Shown: positions 26,324-35,250, numbered from the stretch's first letter. The stretch: 64,000 nucleotides of DNA from JACVRW01 sp963811055 (GCA_963811055.1 CAWEPQ010000001.1:806001-870000), one strand, 5' to 3'. The notes: generated by a model not told the origin, from the sequence alone. Program-made: numbers and translations.

Positions 26324-27223
26324 GTGAGCGGAATCAGGACCAACGCCGCCGCCGAGTTGCTCGGGGTGAGTCCCAACACGCTCAGAAGCTGGGAGCGGCG
26401 CTTCGGCTATCCCAAGCCGCGCCGCACGCAGGGCGGCCACCGCCAGTACGACCTCACGGAGCTCGAGTCGCTGCGCAGGGCGCTGCTCGAGACGCACAAC
26501 ATCTCTTCGGCCATCGAGCTCGCGCGCCAGCGCGGCGAGGGCCCCTCGTCTCCCGCGCGGCTGCTCGACGCCTTCGACCACTTCGACGAGACCGTGGCCG
26601 ACCGCATCCTCGAGGAGAGCCTCGCGGTGCGCTCCGTCGAGCGCTCCGTGGAGGAAGTCCTGATGCCCGCACTCGAGCTCGCATACGAGCGCGAGGGCCG
26701 CGACGCCGAGCGCGAGCTCGGCAGCCGCTGGGCCACCGGGTGGCTGTACGCGGCGCGCCGGGTCGTGGCTCCCGCCACGCGCCCCCAGGGCGTGCTCCTG
26801 TTCGATTCGAGCCCTCGGCTCGACCTGGAGTCGCTCCAGGTGCAGGCGCTCGAGCTGGGCCTGCGCCGTGCGGGCTTCCGCACTCTTCTGCTCGCCTTCG
26901 ACCTTCCCCCTGAGCGCATCGTTCGCGCAATCAGGGCCATCGATCCCACCGCCTTCGTCTTCTGCGGCGGGGAGGCCACCCTCGAGGTGGTGGGCCGGCT
27001 CGTCTACACCGTGCGCCAGGTGGGCTCCGCCGGCCCGGTGTTCGAGTACCGCGAGGCGATGCCCGTCACGGGCGAGCACGGCATCCCGTCGCTCGGCACA
27101 CGGCCTTCGGAGGCCGTGGAGCGGCTCAAGGCGTACGTGGACAGCGGCCGGCTGGAGCAGGTCGTGGTGGCACCGGAGGTCGAGCCTGTGGCCCGGCCCG
27201 CCCGCGTGCCTGTTGCTCGCTAG
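26324..27223 (+). CDS. MerR family regulator, CarH/LitR-like without cobalamin motif
   Basis: 299 aa. N-terminal MerR winged helix (AAAELLGVSPNTLRSWERRFGYPKPRRTQGGHRQYD), then a helical domain (about 85-165) and a Rossmann-like domain (about 165-270), the layout of B12-dependent photoreceptor CarH. The DxHxxG cobalamin signature is absent: the matching loop reads SSPRLDLESLQ. It may thus sense another ligand or none. GGGAGG sits 4 nt before the GTG. It is preceded by a 200-bp structured region and followed 40 bp later by a MarR gene. Confidence 0.82.
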   Translation: MSGIRTNAAAELLGVSPNTLRSWERRFGYPKPRRTQGGHRQYDLTELESLRRALLETHNISSAIELARQRGEGPSSPARLLDAFDHFDETVADRILEESLAVRSVERSVEEVLMPALELAYEREGRDAERELGSRWATGWLYAARRVVAPATRPQGVLLFDSSPRLDLESLQVQALELGLRRAGFRTLLLAFDLPPERIVRAIRAIDPTAFVFCGGEATLEVVGRLVYTVRQVGSAGPVFEYREAMPVTGEHGIPSLGTRPSEAVERLKAYVDSGRLEQVVVAPEVEPVARPARVPVAR

Positions 27224-27248
27224 GTATTCGGGCGTCCGCCCGCCTTCC

Positions 27249-27254
27249 TAGCAT
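27249..27254 (+). promoter_or_regulatory. -10 element TAGCAT for MarR gene
   Basis: Ends 9 nt before the ATG at 27264. A GAGGGG run lies in between, so either a leaderless or an ultra-short leader transcript is possible. Confidence 0.45.
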
Positions 27255-27263
27255 CGCGAGGGG

Positions 27264-27698
27264 ATGTCGTCTCTCGAGCTCGGCGATCCTCTCGCCCATC
27301 GCGCCCTGCAGGCCCTGGTCCGCGCCGAGGCCTCCGTTCGACGCCGTCTCGCCGCGGAGCTGGAACGCGCCGGAGTGTCGGCCGCGGGGTTCTCCGCGCT
27401 CGTCGTGCTCACCACCGCGGGTGGCGCGCTCGAGTTGCGGATGCTGCGCCGCCGCTTCGAGTGGAGCAAGGCCAACGCGACCGAGGTGACCGAGACGCTG
27501 GAGGCGCGCGGGCTCGTCAAGCGCCACAGGCTCGCCGCCGACCGGCGGGCCGTGGAGGTCGTGCTCACCACGGACGGCCGCGCTCTGGTGGAGCGCGTCT
27601 TCCCCGAGCACGCAGAGCGCGTCAGCCAGGCGTTCGACGTGCTCGACGACGGCGAGAAGCGCTCGCTCGCCGAGCTCTGTCGCAAGCTCGCCGCCTAG
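27264..27698 (+). CDS. MarR family transcriptional regulator
   Basis: 144 aa, single winged-helix domain: FSALVVLTTAGGALELRMLRRRFEWSKANATEVTETLEARGLVKR with the wing RHRLAADRRAVEVVLT, then the dimerisation helix. Length typical. Target unknown; it probably acts on itself or on neighbours. It converges on the CAP protein gene with a 13-bp gap. Confidence 0.85.
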   Translation: MSSLELGDPLAHRALQALVRAEASVRRRLAAELERAGVSAAGFSALVVLTTAGGALELRMLRRRFEWSKANATEVTETLEARGLVKRHRLAADRRAVEVVLTTDGRALVERVFPEHAERVSQAFDVLDDGEKRSLAELCRKLAA

Positions 27699-27711
27699 CC
27701 GCCCGGTTTTC

Positions 27712-28161
27712 TCACACCCTCCCGAAGTGCGCCACCCAGATCGTGGCCGTGCCCGAGTTGAAGCGGCCGCGCGAGCGGCCCACCCCCAGCCACCGCCATT
27801 CTCCGGACAGGATCACGGCGCGGTGACCCGGGGAGCCCATCCAGCGGCGCACGGTGTAGCGCGGCTGGGGGCTCCAGCCCCAGTGGAGCTCCAGGTTCTC
27901 GCCGGCCCACTCGAAGCGGCCCGCCACGGCAATGTGTGCCTGGTGGGCGAACACGTCGGTCCGCATGAGCTGGCGCGCGTAGCGCGAGCTCGAGTGGTGG
28001 AGGCTGGGCGATGGGCGCAGGCGTTTGAGCCCGTGCTGGAGTCTGATCCGGTTGAGCTCCCTGATCATGGTGCTCTCGGGCGATGCCTCAGCTGGCGCTG
28101 CTGATGGCAGGAGCACGCCCGCAAGCAAGCAGCCCGCGAGCACGCGACGTAGGCGGCGCAA
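27712..28161 (-). CDS. secreted CAP-domain protein under c-di-AMP riboswitch
   Basis: 149 aa. Signal peptide residues 1-27, then a CAP (SCP/PR1-like) domain: ELNRIRLQHGLKRLRPSPSLHHSS with the motif His, VAGRFEWAGENL, and WMGSPGHRAVILSGEWRWLGVG. Actinobacterial cell-envelope proteins of this type often sit behind ydaO riboswitches. A TTG start at 28161 is used, preceded by GAGAGGGA at about 5 nt; an in-frame GTG at 28143 is the alternative but would remove the basic n-region. Confidence 0.85.
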   Translation of the reverse strand: MRRLRRVLAGCLLAGVLLPSAAPAEASPESTMIRELNRIRLQHGLKRLRPSPSLHHSSSRYARQLMRTDVFAHQAHIAVAGRFEWAGENLELHWGWSPQPRYTVRRWMGSPGHRAVILSGEWRWLGVGRSRGRFNSGTATIWVAHFGRV

Positions 28162-28165
28162 TACG

Positions 28166-28313
28166 TCCCTCTCTTTCCTCGGCCTACGGGGTTAGCTGAC
28201 GGGCTCGCGCGAAAGAGATACGCGCCGGCAATTGCCGGTTCGGCCCCGAACCATCCTTGGGTCTTGGGTCCCCCGCTCCCACCGGGACGGCCCGGCGGGG
28301 ATTCGGCGTTTAC
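28166..28313 (-). promoter_or_regulatory. c-di-AMP (ydaO/yuaA) riboswitch
   Basis: Read on the minus strand the leader shows CGCCGAATCCCCGCC, then GGGGGACCC, a GGGGCCGAACCGGC segment with an inverted CCGGCAATTGCCGG, and the invariant 3' block CGAGCCCGTCAGCTAACC followed by CCCGTAGGC and GGAAAGAGAGG. This order matches the ydaO consensus from memory. The 3' end runs into the ribosome-binding site of the CAP gene (GAGAGGGA), so control could be translational or by attenuation. Confidence 0.85.
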
Positions 28314-28325
28314 TGAGGCGGAACT

Positions 28326-28331
28326 ATTAGC
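28326..28331 (-). promoter_or_regulatory. extended -10 (TGCTAATAG) upstream of riboswitch
   Basis: On the minus strand TGC precedes TAATAG, an extended -10, placing the transcript start near 28319, just before the riboswitch body. It is divergent from, and 11 bp away from, the ileS -10. Confidence 0.5.
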
Positions 28332-28341
28332 AGGCCCCGCC

Positions 28342-28347
28342 TAGAAT
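28342..28347 (+). promoter_or_regulatory. -10 element TAGAAT for ileS
   Basis: TAGAAT (five of six consensus) ends 7 nt before the TTG at 28355, implying a leaderless ileS mRNA and arguing against a T-box leader. Confidence 0.55.
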
Positions 28348-28354
28348 CGACGCC

Positions 28355-31300
28355 TTGGCCCGATACCAGCCGGTCGACCCGGCTCAGTCATTTCCCGATC
28401 TCGAGCAGCAGGTGCTCGCGCGCTGGCGCGAGCGCGACGTGTTCCGCGAGTCGATGCGCCGCCGCGAGGGCAGCCCTCCGTTCGTGTTCTACGAGGGCCC
28501 GCCCACCGCCAACGGGCGTCCGGGCGTGCATCACGTCCTGAGCCGGGTCTTCAAGGACGTCTTCCCGCGCTTCAAGACGATGCGCGGCCACTTCGTGCCG
28601 CGCAAGGGCGGCTGGGACTGCCACGGCCTGCCGGTCGAGCTCGAGGTCGAGAAAGAGCTGGGCTTCCAGTCCAAGGCCGACGTCGAGCGCTACGGCGTGG
28701 CCGAGTTCAACGCCAAGTGCCGGGAGTCGGTGCTGCGCTACATCGACGAGTGGAACGCCCTCACGGAGCGGATCGGCTTCTGGGTCGACACCGACGACGC
28801 CTACTTCACGCTCTCGAACGACTACATCGAGTCGGTCTGGTGGTCGCTCAAAAAGACGTTCGACAAGGGCCTTCTTACCGAGGGCTACAAGGTGGTGCCG
28901 TACTGCCCGCGCGACGGCACCGCGCTCTCCTCGCACGAGGTGGCGCTGGGCTACGAGAACGTGGTCGACCCGTCGGTGTACGTGAAGTTCCCGCTGCGCG
29001 ACGACCCCTCGGTCTCGCTGCTCGCCTGGACCACGATGCCGTGGACGCTCGTGCCGCATGCGGCGATCGCGGTCGACCCGGATGTCACCTATGCGCGGGC
29101 TCGCCTGGGTGACGACCGCCTGATCCTGGCCGAGGCGCTGGTGGAGCGGGTGCTCGGCGAGGACGCCGAGATCGAGGAGCGCATGGCGGGCTCGGCCCTG
29201 CTCGGGCTCCGTTACGAGCCGCCGTTCCCGTACATCGCCGACTACGGCGAGCGCGGCCACACGGTCCTGGCCGGCGACTTCGTGTCGGTGGAGGACGGCA
29301 CCGGCGTGGTGCACACCGGCGCCGCCTTCGGCGAGGACGACTTCCGGCTGGCGCAGGACAACGGCCTGACGATCCACAACCCGGTGCGCCCCGATGGCAC
29401 CTTCGACGACCGCGCCGGCCCGTTCGCGGGCATGTACGTGCGCGCGGCCGACCCGGAGATCATCGAGGCGCTGCGCGAGTCGGGCCGTCTCTTCCGCGCC
29501 GGCGAGTACGAGCACTCGTACCCCCATTGCTGGCGCTGCGGCACGCCGCTCATCTACTACGCCAAGACCAACTGGTACGTGCGCACCACCGAGGTCAAGG
29601 ACCAGCTGCTGGCCGCCAACGAGACGATCAAGTGGTATCCCGACCACATCAAGCACGGCCGCTTCGGCAAGTGGCTCGAGAACAACGTGGACTGGGCGTT
29701 GTCGCGCGAGCGCTTCTGGGGCACGGGGCTGCCGATCTGGCGCTGCGACGAGGGTCACGTGGTCTGCGTGGGGTCGCGCGCGGAGATCGAGGAGCGCGGC
29801 GGGGTGGTGCCCGACGATCTACACCGTCCGTACATCGACCAGGTCGTCCTGCGCTGCGAGTGCGGCAAGGACATGCACCGTGTGCCCGACCTGATCGACG
29901 TCTGGTGGGACTCGGGCTGCATGCCCTTCGCCCAGTGGCACGCGCCGTTCGAGAACGAGGACAAGTTCGGCGAGCGCTTCCCGGCCGACTACATCTGCGA
30001 GGCGCTCGACCAGACGCGCGGCTGGTTCTACTCGCTGCTCGGCGTATCGACGATCCTCTTCGGGGAGAGCTCCTATCGCACGGTGCTCTGCCTCGGCCTG
30101 ATCCTCGACGCCGACGCCCAGAAGATGTCGAAGTCCAAGGGCAATGTGGTGGTGCCGTGGGACGTGATCGACAAGCACGGCGCGGACGCGCTGCGCTGGT
30201 ACTACTTCACCTCGAAGCAGCCGTGGGACGGCTACCGCTTCTCGTTCGAGGCGGTCGAGGAATCGGTGCGCCAGTTCCTCAAGACGCTCTGGAACACGTA
30301 CGCCTTCTTCGTGCTCTACGGCAACCTCGCCGAGACCGACGGCGAGGGCGAGCCCACGGAGCTCGATCGCTGGATCCGCTCGCGACTGGCGGGCACCGTC
30401 GAGCTCGTGACCGAGCGCATGGAGGACTACGACACGACCTTCGCGGGCCGCGCCATCGCGGACTTCGTGGACGATCTGTCGAACTGGTACGTGCGCCGCT
30501 CGCGCCGGCGCTTCTGGGATGGCGACCCGGCGGCGTTCGCCACGCTCCGGGAGTCGCTGCTCACGGTCGCGAAGCTGCTCGCCCCGCTCACGCCCTTCGT
30601 GAGCGACGCCATCTACGAGAACGTCGACGGCTCGGAGCCGTCGGTGCACCTTTGCGACTTCCCGGAGCCGGGCGAGCGCGACCCCGAGCTGGAGTGGCAG
30701 ATGCAGGTGGCGCGGGACGCCGTGGAGCTGGGCCGCGCGGCGCGCGCGCACGCGAAGGTCAAGGTCCGCCAGCCGCTGCGCGAGGCGGTGATGGTGGCGG
30801 CCGACCGCGAGCGCCGGGCCATCGAGGCCTTCGAGGACCTGGTGCGGGACGAGCTCAACGTCAAGTCGCTCCGCTACGTGTCGGAGGCCGATGAGCTCGG
30901 GCGCTTCGAGCTCAAGCCCAACTACCGGACGCTCGGCCCGCGCTTCGGAAAGCAGATGCCGCACGTGGCGGCCGCGGTGGCGGCCATGGATCCCACGGCG
31001 CTCCGGCAGGGCCGGGAGGTGGGGCTGAACATCGACGGGCAGGAGCACCGGATCGGGCCCGACGACGTCCAGCTGGTGCTTCAGCCGCTCGACGGCTACC
31101 AGGTGGAGCGCTCCGGCACGCACGCGGTGGCGCTCGATCTGGAGCTGGACGACGAGCTGCGCCGCGAGACGCTGGCCCGCGAGATCGTGCACGCGGTCCA
31201 GGCGGCCCGCAAGGGCGCCGGCCTGCAGGTGGAGGACCGCATCGCGCTCACCCTCGGAGGCGACGACGCGTTGCTCCAGGCGGCACGCGCGCACGAGGAC

Positions 31301-31411
31301 TACGTGACGCGTGAGACCCTGGCGGTCGAGCTGGTCTACGACGGCGCGGAAGCGGGCACCCGTACCGAGGTGGACGGGTTGGAGCTGGTGGTGGGCGTCG
31401 AGCGAAGGTAG
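28355..31411 (+). CDS. ileS: isoleucyl-tRNA synthetase, type 2, GXHH signature
   Basis: 1018 aa, class I synthetase. The Rossmann core begins FVFYEGPPTANGRPG, the CP1 editing domain covers about 190-400, KMSKS is at 590-594, and the anticodon-binding helical domain follows. In place of the HXGH signature the enzyme has G57-V58-H59-H60, i.e. GXHH. Length and sequence style (TANGRPG, eukaryote-like C terminus without the zinc finger of type 1) indicate IleRS2. A subset of IleRS2 with GXHH is known for extreme mupirocin resistance. TTG start, probably leaderless. Confidence 0.95.
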   Translation: MARYQPVDPAQSFPDLEQQVLARWRERDVFRESMRRREGSPPFVFYEGPPTANGRPGVHHVLSRVFKDVFPRFKTMRGHFVPRKGGWDCHGLPVELEVEKELGFQSKADVERYGVAEFNAKCRESVLRYIDEWNALTERIGFWVDTDDAYFTLSNDYIESVWWSLKKTFDKGLLTEGYKVVPYCPRDGTALSSHEVALGYENVVDPSVYVKFPLRDDPSVSLLAWTTMPWTLVPHAAIAVDPDVTYARARLGDDRLILAEALVERVLGEDAEIEERMAGSALLGLRYEPPFPYIADYGERGHTVLAGDFVSVEDGTGVVHTGAAFGEDDFRLAQDNGLTIHNPVRPDGTFDDRAGPFAGMYVRAADPEIIEALRESGRLFRAGEYEHSYPHCWRCGTPLIYYAKTNWYVRTTEVKDQLLAANETIKWYPDHIKHGRFGKWLENNVDWALSRERFWGTGLPIWRCDEGHVVCVGSRAEIEERGGVVPDDLHRPYIDQVVLRCECGKDMHRVPDLIDVWWDSGCMPFAQWHAPFENEDKFGERFPADYICEALDQTRGWFYSLLGVSTILFGESSYRTVLCLGLILDADAQKMSKSKGNVVVPWDVIDKHGADALRWYYFTSKQPWDGYRFSFEAVEESVRQFLKTLWNTYAFFVLYGNLAETDGEGEPTELDRWIRSRLAGTVELVTERMEDYDTTFAGRAIADFVDDLSNWYVRRSRRRFWDGDPAAFATLRESLLTVAKLLAPLTPFVSDAIYENVDGSEPSVHLCDFPEPGERDPELEWQMQVARDAVELGRAARAHAKVKVRQPLREAVMVAADRERRAIEAFEDLVRDELNVKSLRYVSEADELGRFELKPNYRTLGPRFGKQMPHVAAAVAAMDPTALRQGREVGLNIDGQEHRIGPDDVQLVLQPLDGYQVERSGTHAVALDLELDDELRRETLAREIVHAVQAARKGAGLQVEDRIALTLGGDDALLQAARAHEDYVTRETLAVELVYDGAEAGTRTEVDGLELVVGVERR

Positions 31412-31414
31412 GCT
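31409..31414 (+). promoter_or_regulatory. -10 TAGGCT containing the ileS stop codon
   Basis: The TAG stop of ileS is the first half of TAGGCT, which ends 6 nt before the next gene's GTG at 31421. Confidence 0.45.
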
Positions 31415-31420
31415 GCGGCC

Positions 31421-31822
31421 GTGCATCTGCCGCCGGCCTTCGACGAACGGCCCTTTGCTCTACAGCTCGTGGGCCTGGTGGTGGTGCCGGTCATCTTCGG
31501 CGTGCTCACCGGCTTCGCACTCGGCTGGTCGGAGGTGCTCTACCTGATTTTGGTCGGCCCGATCGCGCTGCTCGGCGGCTTCCTGGGCGGCATCGAGCAC
31601 CGCGGCTTCGAGGAGGGCTTCATCCGCGGCCTCGTGGGCGGCCTCGTGTACGGCAGCTTCATCCTGCTCGGCCACAAGATCGCCGGAACCGAGGCCAAGG
31701 CCGAGCTGCCCGACCCCCAGGTGGGGCTCGTGATCCTCACGACGGTCGTGGGCGGCGTGCTCGGCGGCCTCGGCGGACGCTTCCGCGCCCGCCGCGAGAA
31801 CACCGAGCCAGCGCCCGCGTAG
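31421..31822 (+). CDS. small integral membrane protein, unknown function
   Basis: 133 aa with four likely membrane segments (about 14-34, 38-58, 68-84, 100-120) and a basic, charged C-terminal tail (RFRARREN). Glycine zippers (GGFLGG, GGVLGGLGG) favour tight helix packing. No family recognised. The start is a leaderless-type GTG 9 bp after ileS. It ends 15 bp before the convergent thioredoxin stop. Confidence 0.65.
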   Translation: MHLPPAFDERPFALQLVGLVVVPVIFGVLTGFALGWSEVLYLILVGPIALLGGFLGGIEHRGFEEGFIRGLVGGLVYGSFILLGHKIAGTEAKAELPDPQVGLVILTTVVGGVLGGLGGRFRARRENTEPAPA

Positions 31823-31837
31823 GGCGCCGGCGGGCGG

Positions 31838-32170
31838 CTAGGCCGCCGTCAGCGCCGGCTCGATCTCCTGCACGAGCCGGTGCTTCGGCAGCGCGCCGAT
31901 GATCTGGTGAGCCACCTGGCCGTGCTTGAAGAGCAGCAGGGTGGGGATCGACATCACGCTGAACTGTGCCGCCGTCTGCGGGTTGTCGTCCACGTTCAGC
32001 TTCACGATCGTGAGGTCCTCGCGCTCACCGGCGAGCTCCTCGAGATGGGGAGCCACGATCCGGCACGGACCACACCAGGGCGCCCAGAAGTCCACCAGCA
32101 CGGGCTTCTCGGCCTCGAGTACCTCGGCCTGGAAGTTCGCGTCCGTCACCTCGTTGATCGCTCCCGCCAC
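31838..32170 (-). CDS. trxA: thioredoxin
   Basis: Cytoplasmic dithiol-disulfide oxidoreductase. 110 aa with FWAPWCGPCRIVAP (active-site WCGPC) and the cis-Pro loop SIPTLLLF. The GTG at 32170 is chosen because GAAGGAG lies 5 nt upstream and the product has standard thioredoxin length. The open frame extends 20 codons upstream into the promoter. The upstream AT-rich region carries two -10-like hexamers. Confidence 0.93.
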   Translation of the reverse strand: MAGAINEVTDANFQAEVLEAEKPVLVDFWAPWCGPCRIVAPHLEELAGEREDLTIVKLNVDDNPQTAAQFSVMSIPTLLLFKHGQVAHQIIGALPKHRLVQEIEPALTAA

Positions 32171-32207
32171 TGATGCTCCTTCGTCCGTCGCCTGGGGCTG
32201 GTTAGTC

Positions 32208-32223
32208 ACTATACAAAATATAG
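32208..32223 (-). promoter_or_regulatory. trxA promoter region with CTATA-N5-TATAG inverted repeat
   Basis: Minus-strand TATAGT (32208-32213) and TATATT (32217-32222) are both good -10 candidates. They lie in the inverted repeat CTATA-CAAAA-TATAG (32209-32223), which could be an operator. One of the few AT-rich patches in the window. Confidence 0.5.
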
Positions 32224-32258
32224 CGACCACCCTGCCGAACCTCCCTATGCGCCCAACG

Positions 32259-32972
32259 TTACGACCTGAAGCGGAGGGAGGGCACCACCCAGACCGCCTC
32301 GAGCGCGATCCGGGGCGTCATCTTCGACTCCCCCTCCCGCCGGTCGCGGAAGACGATCGGCACCTCCGTGATGCTGAACCCGGCGCGCGCGGCGCGGTAG
32401 GTGAGCTCGATCTGGAAGGCGTAACCGTTGGCGTGCACCGCGTCCAGGTCAAGCGTCTCCAGCACCGTCCTGCGGAAGCACTTGAACCCGCCGGTGAGGT
32501 CGCGCACGGGCACCCCGAGCACCACGCGGGCATATGCGGACCCGGCGCGGCTGACGAAGCGGCGCAGCAGCCCCCAGTCGGTCACCCCGCCGCCTGCCAC
32601 ATAGCGCGAGCCGAGCACCACGTCGGCGTCGGCTGCGGCCGCGATCAGCCGCGGCAGGTCCGCCGGGTCGTGGGAGAAGTCCGAGTCCATCTCGATCACG
32701 AGGTCGGCCCCGCCCTCGAGCGCCCTGGCGAAGCCGGCCAGGTACGCCGGACCGAGCCCGCCCTTGCCCGGGCGGTGGAGCACCTCCACCGCGGCGTGCT
32801 CGGCCGCCAGTCGGTCGGCGATGTGCCCGGTGCCGTCGGGAGAGCCGTCGTCCACGATCAGGATCCGGTGCTCCGCCGCGGCCTGGCCGAGGTGCTCGAG
32901 GGCCGCACCCACGATCGCCTCGATGTTCTCGGACTCGTTGTAGGTCGGCAGGATCAGCCAGGGTCCCGGCAC
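32259..32972 (-). CDS. polyprenol monophosphomannose synthase-like GT2 glycosyltransferase
   Basis: Transfers a sugar (mannose or similar, from the GDP-sugar) to polyprenyl phosphate at the membrane face. 237 aa, catalytic GT2 domain only: LILPTYNESENI, VDDGSPDGTG, the EMDSDFSHDP metal-binding region, GSRYVAGGGV and LTGGFKCFRR. No C-terminal membrane domain, as in DPM1-type enzymes. The GTG at 32972 lies 8 nt after a minus-strand TAGCCT -10, so probably leaderless. Confidence 0.88.
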   Translation of the reverse strand: MPGPWLILPTYNESENIEAIVGAALEHLGQAAAEHRILIVDDGSPDGTGHIADRLAAEHAAVEVLHRPGKGGLGPAYLAGFARALEGGADLVIEMDSDFSHDPADLPRLIAAAADADVVLGSRYVAGGGVTDWGLLRRFVSRAGSAYARVVLGVPVRDLTGGFKCFRRTVLETLDLDAVHANGYAFQIELTYRAARAGFSITEVPIVFRDRREGESKMTPRIALEAVWVVPSLRFRS

Positions 32973-32979
32973 GGCCGCG

Positions 32980-32986
32980 TAGGCTA
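32980..32986. promoter_or_regulatory. back-to-back -10 elements for GT2 and polX genes
   Basis: TAGGCT (plus, 32980-32985) and TAGCCT (minus, 32981-32986) overlap by five base pairs. The minus start codon is 8 nt away (leaderless); the plus ATG is 21 nt away. Confidence 0.5.
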
Positions 32987-33006
32987 GCCCCGGCACCCCC
33001 CGCACC

Positions 33007-34723
33007 ATGCGAAACGCCGAGATAGCAGACGCCTTCGACGAGCTGGCGAGCCTCTACGAGCTCGACGGCGCGGTCGTGTACCGGGTGGTGGCCTACCGCA
33101 ATGCCGCGAAGGCCATCCGCGACGCCGGCGTGTCCGTGGCGGAGCTGGCGCAGGCCGGGAGGGCCGAGGAGCTGGACGGCGTGGGCAAGACGATCGCGGA
33201 GAAGATCGACGCCCTGCTCGAGGGCGGCTCGATCCCTTCGGCCGACAAGCTGCGGGCCCGGATCCCGGCCGGGCTCGTGGAGATCACGCGCATCCCGGGG
33301 CTGGGGCCCAAGCGTGTGCGCTCCCTGCACGAGCACCTCGGCGTGACCTCGCTGGAGGAGCTGCGTGAGGCCACCGAAGCGGGCCGGCTGGCGGACGTTC
33401 CGGGGTTCGGGGCCAAGGCCGCCGAGAACGTGATCGCGGCGCTGGCATCCGACGATGCCGGCGCGCCCCGCGAAGCGCTTCCTCCTGTCCCAGGCGCTCA
33501 GCGTCGGCGAGGGGATCGTGGAAGCGCTGCGGCCGCACGCCACGAGGGTCGAGCTCGCGGGCAGCGCCCGCCGCATGGTCGACGCGTGCAAGGACCTGGA
33601 CGTGGTGGCGGCCACGGCGGACCCGGGCGCGCTCGTCAAGGCATTCGAGGAGCTCACCGAGATCGACGTGGTGCACTCCTCGGGCGTCGCGGGCGCGCGC
33701 GCCGTCACCCACTCCGGCATTCCGGTGGACCTGCGCTTGGTGCCCGAGGAGGCGTTCGGGAACCTGCTCCAGCACTTCACCGGGTCGGGCAAGCACAACG
33801 AGGCGCTACGGACTGGCGCCGTCAGGCGTGGCCTGCACGTGAGCGAGTACGGCATCGCGGACGACGAGAGCGGTCAGACGCACGCCTACGCGACGGAGGA
33901 GGAGGTCTACGAGCGGCTCGGCATGCAGTACATAGCTCCCGAGCTGCGCGAGAACCGCGGCGAGCTGGCCGCCGCCCGCGCGGGCGAGCTGCCGGAGCTG
34001 ATCGAGCTGGGGGACATCCGCGGAGACCTCCACATGCACACCGTGGCCTCCGACGGCCGCAACACGATCGAGGAGATGGCCGAGGCCGCCCGCGAGCGCG
34101 GGTACGTCTACGCGGCGATCACCGACCACTCCGCCAGCCACGGCTTCGGCGACCACGTCACGCCCGACGAGCTTCTGCGGCAGATCGAGCGCGTGCGGTC
34201 GATCGAGATGAAGGGGTTCACCCTGCTCGCGGGGAGCGAGGTGAACGTGCTCACCGACGGGAAGCTCGACTACGCGGACGAGCTGCTGGAGCAGCTCGAC
34301 TGGGTCGTGGCCAGCGTGCACACCTCGTTCCGGATCGGCAAGGAGGAGATGACCGACCGGATCGTCCATGCTCTCGAGCATCCGCTCGTCGACGTGCTCG
34401 GGCACCCCACCGGCCGCAAGATCGAGCGCCGCGAGCCGTATGACGTGGACCTCGACAGGGTGATCGAGGCCGCCGCTCGCACGGGCACCTTCCTCGAGAT
34501 CAACGCCAATCCCGACCGGCGCGACCTCCCGGACACCTACGCCCGTGCGGCCGCCGAGGCCGGGGTGACGCTGGTGATCGACTCGGACGCGCACCGGACG
34601 TCCACGCTGGCGAACATGCGCTACGGCGTGGCCACGGCACGCCGCGCGTGGCTGACGAAGGCCCAGGTGGCGAACACGCGCACCTGGAAGCAGCTGGACA
34701 GGCTGCGCAAGCGGTCCCGCTAG
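33007..34723 (+). CDS. polX: DNA polymerase X family with PHP domain (frame interrupted)
   Basis: PolX repair polymerase with 3'-5' exonuclease-type PHP domain. The first frame holds the 8-kDa/HhH part (VVYRVVAYRNAAKAIRD, GLGPKRVRSLHEHLGV). After about 33470 the sequence continues one frame over with the palm (RVELAGSARRMVDACKDLDVVA, two Asp), then PHP (DLHMHTVASDGRN, AITDHS, HPTGRKI, IDSDAH). Deleting one C from the CCCC at 33468-33471 joins the frames as DDAGAPAKRFLLS and gives about 571 aa, the normal length. An ATG at 33455 in the second frame is probably fortuitous. Converges on 34720 by a shared CTAG. Confidence 0.85.
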
Positions 34724-35250
34724 GGCTTCACGGGCGCTTCGTCCTCCGGCTCGATCTTGCGCAGGCCGGGGAGCCGCAACAGCCGCGGCGGGCCGAATGG
34801 CGAGGTCCGGTCGAGCCAGAACTCCACGCCGTCGCGGCCCTCGATCGCCTGCACGGCCGCGGACTGCTTGCGCCAGAGCAGCGCCACCAGGAGGGCGTAT
34901 CCGACCGCCACGGCCGGCACGGGCGGGAAGAAGAACCCGAGCGCGCCGGCGACCACCGCCAGCACGACGAGCGGCCAGAGCCGGTTGAAGAGGATCGTGC
35001 CGGGCTCGAACTCTGGCAGCGTGTTGGCGCGCCGGGCGTCCGCCAGCAGTCCGGCGATGCCGGGCGTGGTGGTGGCCCCGCGGCCCATCCACAGCCCCGA
35101 GATCGCCGCCAGCAGCCACCACGCCAGCGCGATGAACACCAGGGTGCTGTCGTCGTTGCGTCCGGCGCCGATCACCGCCACCGCCGCCAGGGCGGTGGCC
35201 GCGCCGCCGTACAGCAGCACCGCGGTGCGCAGGAAGTCGCGAAAGCGCAT
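34720..35250 (-). CDS. membrane protein of unknown function
   Basis: 176 aa with four likely membrane helices in two pairs (about 10-28 and 36-54; 90-107 and 110-128) separated by a polar loop (GRGATTTPGIAGLLAD), and a cytosolic-type tail with an acidic end. Not recognised. The ATG overlaps the trehalose-phosphatase stop (ATGA-like), so the two are coupled. Ends in a CTAG shared with polX. Confidence 0.65.
   Translation of the reverse strand: MRFRDFLRTAVLLYGGAATALAAVAVIGAGRNDDSTLVFIALAWWLLAAISGLWMGRGATTTPGIAGLLADARRANTLPEFEPGTILFNRLWPLVVLAVVAGALGFFFPPVPAVAVGYALLVALLWRKQSAAVQAIEGRDGVEFWLDRTSPFGPPRLLRLPGLRKIEPEDEAPVKP

Noticed and set aside
25511..27079. 522-codon minus-strand ORF over the zinc-ribbon and MerR genes
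   Set aside because: Antisense shadow; the sense-strand proteins have recognisable domains and a ribosome-binding site.
28162..28354. T-box leader for ileS
   Set aside because: The plus strand has no T-box sequence or UGGN-bulge antiterminator; the region is the minus-strand ydaO riboswitch, and ileS has a -10 7 nt from its start.
33455..34723. polX as two separate genes with a second start at ATG 33455
   Set aside because: The first frame has no stop near the junction, and one surplus C in CCCC explains the break; the ATG is in the sequence by chance.
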